A stretch of DNA of 8,288 bases from an uncultured Planctomycetaceae bacterium (GTDB lineage: Bacteria > Planctomycetota > Planctomycetia > Planctomycetales > Planctomycetaceae): the NCBI GenBank assembly GCA_903823545.1, contig CAIJTL010000834.1, positions 1-8,288 of the forward strand, in the 5' to 3' direction. A program made the translations under genes and the position numbers. The notes beneath the pieces are model-generated. The model did no database searches. It was not told the origin of the DNA and was given only the letters and a program-made list of their open reading frames with translations. This document shows positions 7,545-8,288 of the stretch, piece after piece (position 1 is the stretch's first letter; every line of letters begins with the position of its first letter).

Positions 7545-7625
7545 GGCTGTTTCCGATGCTTTGGCGTCTCGCTCGGACCCCAAACAATGACGTTGATAAC
7601 CAGTTCTGACGCGAAGTAGAAAACT

Positions 7626-7697
7626 TTGAACCGCTGAGGACGCTGAGATCGCATTGGTTTCAGTTCTGAGATTTTCTCTGCGTCCTCTGCGGTTCAA
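7626..7697. repeat. Inverted-pair repeat in the leader of the histidine kinase gene
   Basis: The arms 7626-7648 and 7675-7697 are 23-bp inverted repeats (TTGAACCGC-T/A-GAGGACGC-T/A-GAGA) matching at 21 of 23 positions, with a 26-bp spacer. In RNA either strand could form a long hairpin. It lies 82 bp upstream of the kinase ATG, so if the promoter is further upstream it would be transcribed into the 5' leader. The sequence is unrelated to the two other paired repeats in the window. The AACCGC.GAGGACGC.GAG type of repeat resembles dispersed repeats common in planctomycete genomes; this is recollection, not a search. Confidence 0.8.
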
Positions 7698-7815
7698 GAT
7701 CGTTTGGAACTGGATTCACCGAACTTCAAGGCGGCGGGGTGGTGGATATCGCTTGCTTGAGGTCTTTCCACTCACGCAAATAGGGTACAAGTCGTGAGTC
7801 GCGAATAACAAAAGC
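7698..7815 (-). other. Intergenic region between the kinase leader repeat and the terminator hairpin
   Basis: No gene is visible in the gap of about 375 bp between 7545 and 7919 beyond the inverted repeat and the terminator hairpin. The stretch 7698-7815 is the likely location of the promoter for the minus-strand five-gene block, but no convincing -35/-10 pair or sigma-54 site can be read, so no promoter is called. A 13-bp near-copy of the hairpin's 3' arm (TCGTGAGTCGCGA at 7793-7805, compared with TCGTGAGTTGCGA at 7847-7859) lies at its right end. Confidence 0.4.
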
Positions 7816-7862
7816 CGCTCGCAACCCAGACGAACATGCCCTTTCGTCGTGAGTTGCGAGCG
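7805..7862 (-). terminator. Probable intrinsic terminator of the small secreted-protein gene
   Basis: Perfect 10-bp arms 7816-7825 (CGCTCGCAAC) and 7853-7862 (GTTGCGAGCG) enclose a second 6-bp stem, 7829-7834 (GACGAA) with 7843-7848 (TTCGTC), and an 8-base loop. Read on the minus strand, the hairpin is followed by GCTTTTGTTATT, a T-rich tail as expected for Rho-independent termination. It lies 58 bp after the stop codon of the minus-strand gene at 8177-7920 and would separate that gene from the kinase operon. Confidence 0.7.
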
Positions 7863-7919
7863 TACTGATTTTAAGGAATCGGTCCCGCGCATTACTGCTG
7901 AGAACTATTCACCGCTGGA

Positions 7920-8177
7920 CTATTCACCGAGGAACGTCCGACGCAGCCAAGCGTTCTTGCGGTGCTCCATCTCCATCAAGCCGCCAAAAAAGCTCGGACG
8001 TTCTTGTTGCTCGTAGTAGTAACCTTGTTGTGGCTCTGAATATTGGACCGGTTGTTGGACGTAGTTGCGGCTCACTCGTTGTGAACGAAAAGAATAGCGT
8101 CGATCACGTGCTTCTGCTGAATCCGAAATCGCGACGACTGCAGTCAACGCCAACAAACCAAAGACAACCTTTCGCAT
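7920..8177 (-). CDS. Small secreted Tyr/Gln-rich protein of unknown function
   Basis: The 85-residue product starts with a signal peptide: MRK, a hydrophobic core (residues 4-17), then a likely signal peptidase I site after SAEA (A23). The mature part is about 62 residues, basic at first (RDRRYSFRSQRVSR), then a Gln/Tyr/Pro-rich stretch (YVQQPVQYSEPQQGYYYEQQ, 39-58), and ends with FFGGLMEMEHRKNAWLRRTF, which looks like a conserved motif. It is probably exported to the periplasm; no enzyme motif or Cys is present. The frame extends to 8276, but the ATG at 8177 is preferred because the signal peptide begins there and an AAAGGGAGA Shine-Dalgarno sequence precedes it closely. It appears to be transcribed alone, with a terminator hairpin downstream. 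Function is unknown. Confidence 0.8.
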   Translation of the reverse strand: MRKVVFGLLALTAVVAISDSAEARDRRYSFRSQRVSRNYVQQPVQYSEPQQGYYYEQQERPSFFGGLMEMEHRKNAWLRRTFLGE

Positions 8178-8219
8178 GCTCTCCCTTTCTTGATGTTCGG
8201 CGAACCCGCCGTGACTCGA

Positions 8220-8239
8220 CTCAGGCCACAGAACCTGAG
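8220..8239 (-). promoter_or_regulatory. Small inverted repeat upstream of the secreted-protein gene
   Basis: CTCAGG at 8220-8225 and CCTGAG at 8234-8239 form a 6-bp inverted repeat with an 8-bp spacer, 43 bp upstream of the ATG at 8177. It could be a regulator site or a small hairpin in the 5' leader. Short arms like this arise by chance, so the call is weak. Nearby, GCACTCA occurs twice (8263 and 8273) near the right edge. No promoter hexamers were recognised. Confidence 0.25.
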
Positions 8240-8288
8240 ACTCAATGACGAACGTGGGGCTTGCACTCAATGGCACTCATTATTGATC

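Noticed and set aside
7545..7697. N-terminal extension of the histidine kinase from a TTG at 7697
   Set aside because: The extension is encoded by the inverted repeat and spacer, is Arg/Ser-rich and precedes the first membrane helix; the ATG at 7544 has a better ribosome binding site.
8178..8276. N-terminal extension of the small secreted protein to 8276
   Set aside because: It would bury the signal peptide inside the protein; the ATG at 8177 has a Shine-Dalgarno sequence and directly starts the signal peptide.

Overview
The window looks like chromosomal DNA of a planctomycete (Planctomycetota, possibly near the Pirellulales). This is inferred from the style of the proteins, the moderately high GC, the weak or absent Shine-Dalgarno sequences before several genes, and the large paired palindromic repeats between and inside genes. 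No rRNA, tRNA, CRISPR array, transposase or phage gene is visible, so the taxonomic call rests on protein and repeat character only.

Left part, plus strand (1-1519): the last 23 codons of a gene entering from the left (stop at 71-73), then a 138-residue protein of unknown function with one C-terminal membrane helix (120-536), then a Sua5/TsaC-type threonylcarbamoyl-AMP synthase (533-1519). The last two overlap by 4 bp (ATGA) and are probably translationally coupled. The plus-strand block meets a minus-strand block at 1520-1596, where a triple-hairpin repeat fills the convergent gap and supplies the stop codon of the facing gene.

Central part, minus strand (7544 down to 1597): five tightly packed genes. 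In transcription order they are a two-helix sensor histidine kinase (7544-6654), a NarL/FixJ response regulator (6561-5902), a large GT-C-type multi-membrane-spanning glycosyltransferase-like protein (5874-3829), a HemY-type porphyrinogen oxidase (3832-2363) and a cytoplasmic glycerophosphodiester phosphodiesterase (2349-1597). Gaps are 92, 27, -4 and 13 bp, so one transcript is plausible. The kinase and regulator form a cognate pair. No pathway obviously links the three downstream enzymes (envelope glycosylation, heme synthesis, phospholipid turnover), so a shared function is not claimed.

Right part (7545-8288): a 23-bp inverted repeat in the leader of the kinase gene, a long hairpin with a T-rich tail that fits an intrinsic terminator, and a short secreted Tyr/Gln-rich protein gene (8177-7920, minus) ending just before that terminator.

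The most noteworthy feature is a set of three sequence-unrelated inverted-pair repeats (1537-1601, 4795-4866, 7626-7697). Each consists of two near-identical arms facing each other. One lies inside the glycosyltransferase gene and is translated in frame as about 24 extra residues in an extramembrane loop. These look like REP/BIME-type dispersed elements. No new defence or mobile system was recognised.
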